From positions 1 through 16,817 of the forward strand of contig DASQLD010000003.1 of NCBI GenBank assembly GCA_035630195.1: a stretch of 16,817 nt of DNA, written 5' to 3'. Position numbers and translations under genes: made by a program. Each line of letters opens with the position of its first letter. Within the stretch, counting starts at the first letter, position 1. Origin of the DNA: DASQDN01 sp035630195. GTDB taxonomy: Bacteria; Acidobacteriota; Terriglobia; Bryobacterales; Bryobacteraceae. Below, in pieces: positions 15,819 through 16,817 of this stretch. The notes under the pieces are model-generated. The model was not told the DNA's origin, made no database searches, and saw nothing but the letters and a program-made list of their open reading frames with translations.

Positions 15819-15824
15819 TTCCTC
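15819..15824 (-). promoter_or_regulatory. Ribosome binding site of the chain-length gene
   Basis: GAGGAA on the - strand, in the 14-base gap after the export gene stop, lies 3 bases before the ATG at 15815. The spacing is tight but this is the only such sequence here, and it supports the first of two close start codons. Confidence 0.55.
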
Positions 15825-15829
15825 GCGAG

Positions 15830-16522
15830 CTACGGGACGTTTATAAAATCGCCGTTTTCGAGCATGACGTTCTGCTCCAGTTTCTTGCCCTTGATCACTT
15901 CGTTATAGTTGAACTTCAGAATCTTGCCTTTGCGCAATATCGTAATTTTCTTCAGGTTGGCGAACTCCCCGAAGCCTCCGGCGTTTGTCAGAGCCTCCAG
16001 CACATTTGTCGGCACAACTAGGGGAAACGGCCCGGGCCGATTCACTTCGCCGGTGATGTAGTACTTCCGGCTCAATACTGAACGTATCGACACAATTACT
16101 TCGGGTTTTACGATATATTCCTGCAAGGCTTCGACAATCTTCGTCTTCAGACCTTCCGGCGTTTGACCGGCCGCTTCCATTTCGCCGATCAGCGGTAAGG
16201 TGATCTTGCCGTCGGGACGCACTTGGACTGCCGAGGAAAGCTCCTGTTCACGCCATACATGCACGAGCAGGATGTCTTCCGGTCCGATGACGTAAGTCTT
16301 CGGATCCACAGGGGCCGCAGTCGGCATCGGCGCGATTTCGGGGGCAGTCTTTGCGCCCTTTTCCACCTCTTCGGTAGTCTTAGCGGCTCCGGGACTCACC
16401 TCCTGCTTATCTTCTTTCTTCTCATTGGGATTCGTTCGCGGTACCGGTTGGGAAAATGCAGATCCAACCGTCAGTAGCAGAAGAACCATCGCGCTCCAGG
16501 CGCGATTCGGCACAACACGCAT
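15830..16522 (-). CDS. Polysaccharide export protein, short Wza/OPX family
   Basis: The 230-residue product has a signal peptide (MRVVPNRAWSAMVLLLLTVG ending near AFSQ), a Lys/Glu/Pro-rich linker (30-72), a Poly_export domain (~75-150, with YVIGPEDILLVHVW and VRPDGKITLPLIGEM) and an SLBB domain (~152-230, with YYITGEVNRPGPFPL). It would form the periplasmic/outer-membrane exit for the polysaccharide handled by the next two genes. There is no lipobox cysteine and no C-terminal amphipathic helix, so unlike E. coli Wza it probably cannot itself make the outer-membrane pore. The start at 16522 is preferred over the ATG at 16567 because AGGAG lies 5 bases upstream and the signal peptide begins there. 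Confidence 0.93.
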   Translation of the reverse strand: MRVVPNRAWSAMVLLLLTVGSAFSQPVPRTNPNEKKEDKQEVSPGAAKTTEEVEKGAKTAPEIAPMPTAAPVDPKTYVIGPEDILLVHVWREQELSSAVQVRPDGKITLPLIGEMEAAGQTPEGLKTKIVEALQEYIVKPEVIVSIRSVLSRKYYITGEVNRPGPFPLVVPTNVLEALTNAGGFGEFANLKKITILRKGKILKFNYNEVIKGKKLEQNVMLENGDFINVP

Positions 16523-16527
16523 TCTTG

Positions 16528-16532
16528 CTCCT
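16528..16532 (-). promoter_or_regulatory. Ribosome binding site of the export gene
   Basis: AGGAG on the - strand lies 5 bases before the ATG at 16522. It decides the start in favour of the form beginning with a clean signal peptide. Confidence 0.7.
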
Positions 16533-16578
16533 AAATCAACTTGTCGTGTGACTTCTCCGACAGACATGAAGCCACTCT

Positions 16579-16584
16579 ATTGTA
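16579..16584 (-). promoter_or_regulatory. -10-like element for the polysaccharide run
   Basis: TACAAT on the - strand, within GGTACAAT, is five of six bases of the sigma-70 -10 consensus. It would start transcription near 16572, giving a leader of about 50 bases to the ATG at 16522. No good -35 is visible 16-18 bases upstream, so an activator or an extra-promoter contact may be needed. Confidence 0.4.
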
Positions 16585-16658
16585 CCGCACCTAACCAGCC
16601 CTGCCGCCCGCCTATGAAAGTCTGCTTTGAGCCCGATATCATAGACGCGGAAAGAGAT

Positions 16659-16817
16659 ATGAACTACTTCCTGGCAAAGACCGAGCCGTCCACTTACTCT
16701 ATCGACAGATTGCGTCAAGAAGGTAAGACCACCTGGGACGGAGTTAGGAATCCTCAAGCGGTGAGGGCAATCTCGGAGATGCGGCCCGGCGACCGGGTGT
16801 TCATCTACCACAGCGGG
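16659..16817 (+). CDS. EVE-domain protein, N-terminal part (cut by window end)
   Basis: The first 53 residues are visible: MNYFLAKTEPSTYSID opens the domain, TTWDGVRNPQA (24-34) carries the conserved WDGVRN block, and MRPGDRVFIYHSG (41-53) matches the GD-x-x-x-x-YHS strand. This is the standard start of the EVE/PUA-like fold (thymocyte nuclear protein 1 type), proposed to bind modified bases in nucleic acid. Usual full length is about 150 residues, so roughly two thirds lies beyond the window. GGAAAGAG at 16649-16656 is a close, weak ribosome site. It diverges from the polysaccharide run; no functional link is evident. A TATCAT at 16637-16642 is a possible but unsupported -10. Confidence 0.9.
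   Translation, partial: MNYFLAKTEPSTYSIDRLRQEGKTTWDGVRNPQAVRAISEMRPGDRVFIYHSG

Noticed and set aside
16523..16567. A 15-codon longer export protein starting at 16567.
   Set aside because: The AGGAG at 16532-16528 and the signal peptide both point to 16522; the extra residues would place charged sequence before the signal peptide.

Overview
The window reads as a chromosomal segment of a Gram-negative soil-type bacterium, most likely an acidobacterium of the Bryobacterales/Solibacter kind. This placement is inference from gene style: a large TPR + VCBS + ASPIC/UnbV protein, a twin-arginine protein beginning TRRTFLQ, an exported methyltransferase of the PDVPYVPT type, fairly high GC by eye and densely packed genes. 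No marker gene proves it. I see no tRNA, rRNA, insertion sequence, CRISPR array or prophage gene, and no gap longer than 300 bases.

Left part (1-5234). An exported class I methyltransferase (+) converges on a Tat-exported protein with a NodB-like residue pattern (-). The latter diverges, across 61 bases, from a lipid-catabolism run on the + strand: thiolase, a long VLCAD/FadE-type acyl-CoA dehydrogenase, and a small Pnkp-like P-loop kinase. These three overlap one another, so they are probably translationally coupled.

Middle (5215-10185). On the - strand trpS is followed after 3 bases by an MFS exporter. Divergent from trpS, across only 31 bases filled by an inverted repeat and a symmetric pair of -10-like hexamers, runs an RlmD/TrmA-type RNA methyltransferase. 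It overlaps by four bases (ATGA) a secreted lytic transglycosylase whose C-terminus carries an M15-peptidase-like H-x6-D ... ExxH pattern. That possible two-activity wall enzyme is the most interesting single gene here.

Right part (10166-16522). A four-gene - strand run reads, in transcription order: short polysaccharide-export (OPX/Wza-like) protein, Wzz/GumC-like chain-length protein, CpsD-type tyrosine autokinase with a seven-tyrosine tail, and a 979-residue TPR/VCBS/UnbV protein with an unrecognised C-terminal half. Gaps are 14, 42 and 31 bases. The first three form a classical split tyrosine-kinase export system spanning the envelope. The fourth may be a surface partner. No glycosyltransferase lies in the window, so the sugar-building genes must be elsewhere. 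An EVE-domain gene diverges from this run and is cut off by the window's right end.

Layout themes: both internal convergent pairs overlap tail to tail by 20 bases, leaving no room for intergenic terminators, and all three divergent gaps contain a TAC(A/G)AT hexamer next to a gene start.
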